A program made the position numbers and the translations under genes. Shown in pieces: positions 4,657-5,769 of a DNA stretch of 5,769 bases (the first letter of the stretch is position 1; each line of letters starts with the position of its first letter). Below the pieces are notes generated by a model. The model was not told the DNA's origin and did not search any database. It worked only from the letters and a program-made list of their open reading frames with translations. Source of the stretch: Methanocalculus sp. Its GTDB lineage: Archaea; Halobacteriota; Methanomicrobia; Methanomicrobiales; Methanocorpusculaceae. The DNA lies in the NCBI RefSeq assembly GCF_029762515.1, contig NZ_JARVGN010000110.1, positions 1 through 5,769 on the forward strand. Direction: 5' to 3'.

Positions 4657-5769
4657 ATGACTCGCCATTATCCCTGGCATTTCATGGGTTTCCTTGTCTT
4701 TGCAGCCGTCGTCCCCCTGATCTACACACTCTTAAACCTCTTCTGGATTGGGCGCATCAGCATGGATGCGTTTGCAATCACTGAACAATTCGAGTTCTTT
4801 GAGCTGGCGATAGAGGTCATGGTTGCCACAATCCCGGTGGGTGTCCTTGCGCTCACCGCCCGTTATTGTCACAACAGGGAGAAAATTGTCGGAATCGTCA
4901 CAGCCGCACTGATATTTCAGGCATTAATCTCACTCGTCCTGCTGGCGATCATCTTCTTTTTCAATCAGGAGTTGATCGGAATAATGGGTACTCCTGATTC
5001 AATCGTGGACCCGACCCGGGAATACCTTCTGCTGAGATCGATCAGTATTCCCTTTGACATATCTGCCTTTATCCTCCTCACCGCGATCCGATCCCTCCAG
5101 AAAGGAAAGGAGGCATTTATCCTTATCACGATCTCAATAATTGTCAATATTCTCCTCGACCTGCTCCTGATCTCCAGTACTCCGGTATCTCTCCATCTGG
5201 GTATTTCAGGAGTGGCGATCGCGTATGTCATTACCCAGATGGTACTCATGATAATGGCTGCGGCGTATCTTTTCCCTCTTATCGGGGTCACTATCTCCTC
5301 CTTCATTACCACTGCCTGGCGAAAGGAAGTTATCCCCATCTTTCGGATAGGGAGCTGGAGCGGTCTTGAAGCGGCGCTTCAGACGAGTGGGATCGTATTG
5401 ATCTTAATCCTCCTGAATGGACTTGGAAAGGATGAGTTCGCCGGATTCGGTATAGCCATCTGGATCTTCTGGATCGCTCTGATGCCTATCTTTGCCATTG
5501 GAGATGGAACCAGTATCCTTGTCGGGAATTACCTGGGCGAGAGAAGGTTTGCCGATCTTGTGGATAGTCTGAAGACTTCACTTCTGTTGGTGACCGTTTT
5601 CATGCTTCTTGTCATTACCGCCGGGGTCCTCTGGTGGGATCAGATATCGTTAATATTCAACCAGAATCCTGAAATTGCCGCCTACTCTCTCACGGCATTC
5701 CAATGGCTGATCATCGGCTTCATCGGTTTTGGAACAGGGTTCATTCTCCGCAGCATCTTCGTTGGGACC
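4657..5769 (+). CDS. MATE-family efflux transporter (3' end outside window)
   Basis: The frame is open from ATG 4657 to the right edge (371 codons); families run to about 450 aa, so the last two to three helices are missing. MATE proteins export cationic drugs or metabolites in exchange for H+ or Na+ across the cytoplasmic membrane. The first lobe shows VPLIYTLLNLFWIGRI (19-34), matching the TM1 motif of the family. It also has NILLD (164-168) and LGISGVAIAY (181-190). The second lobe repeats the pattern with IFRIGSWSGLEAALQ (228-242), LMPIFAIGDGTSILVG (275-290) and NYLGERRFADLV (291-302). About ten hydrophobic segments are visible. An in-frame GTG at 4648 is an alternative start. Neither start has a strong ribosome site: GGAAG sits only 2 nt before the ATG. 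The usual TM1 aspartate is Asn27 here. No substrate can be inferred from its neighbours. Confidence 0.88.
   Translation, partial: MTRHYPWHFMGFLVFAAVVPLIYTLLNLFWIGRISMDAFAITEQFEFFELAIEVMVATIPVGVLALTARYCHNREKIVGIVTAALIFQALISLVLLAIIFFFNQELIGIMGTPDSIVDPTREYLLLRSISIPFDISAFILLTAIRSLQKGKEAFILITISIIVNILLDLLLISSTPVSLHLGISGVAIAYVITQMVLMIMAAAYLFPLIGVTISSFITTAWRKEVIPIFRIGSWSGLEAALQTSGIVLILILLNGLGKDEFAGFGIAIWIFWIALMPIFAIGDGTSILVGNYLGERRFADLVDSLKTSLLLVTVFMLLVITAGVLWWDQISLIFNQNPEIAAYSLTAFQWLIIGFIGFGTGFILRSIFVGT

Noticed and set aside
4965..5339. - strand frame of 124 codons
   Set aside because: It lies entirely antisense to the MATE gene, whose motifs run through in the + frame to the window edge.

Overview
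The window looks like chromosomal DNA of a methanogenic archaeon, most likely of the Methanomicrobiales or a close relative. The evidence is an archaeal-type tRNA-Glu(CTC) without an encoded CCA, an archaeal Trm1 C-terminus, a DRG-family GTPase, AT-rich TATA-type promoter elements instead of -35/-10 boxes, oligo-T terminators, and a secreted PKD/kelch protein of a style common in that order. The genus cannot be fixed from this sequence.

Layout. (1) Positions 1-1717 are a translation-related block. It holds the 3' end of trm1 (tRNA guanine-26 dimethyltransferase, + strand), a convergent drg GTPase (- strand) whose stop lies 8 bp away, and a tRNA-Glu gene (+) with its own TATA-like element and T-rich terminator. 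(2) Positions 1718-2305 have no confident gene. Two overlapping short reading frames on the - strand (53 aa, then 55-65 aa with one membrane segment) are the best candidates. (3) Positions 2306-3733 encode a 475-aa exported, membrane-anchored protein. Its PKD domain is split in two by a six-bladed kelch-like propeller whose blades alternate exactly 50 and 54 residues. (4) Positions 3897-4454 (-) encode a 185-aa lipoprotein with a beta-rich domain. (5) Divergently from it, a MATE-family multidrug/organic-cation exporter starts near 4657 and runs off the right edge with its frame open.

How the parts relate. The left block serves tRNA modification, decoding and ribosome-associated GTPase function, but the gene orientations (convergent, then divergent) argue against one operon. 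The right block is cell-envelope oriented: a surface propeller protein, a lipoprotein and a transporter, each apparently a separate transcription unit. The most striking object is the propeller nested inside a PKD domain. No phage, IS element, CRISPR array or defence system is visible.
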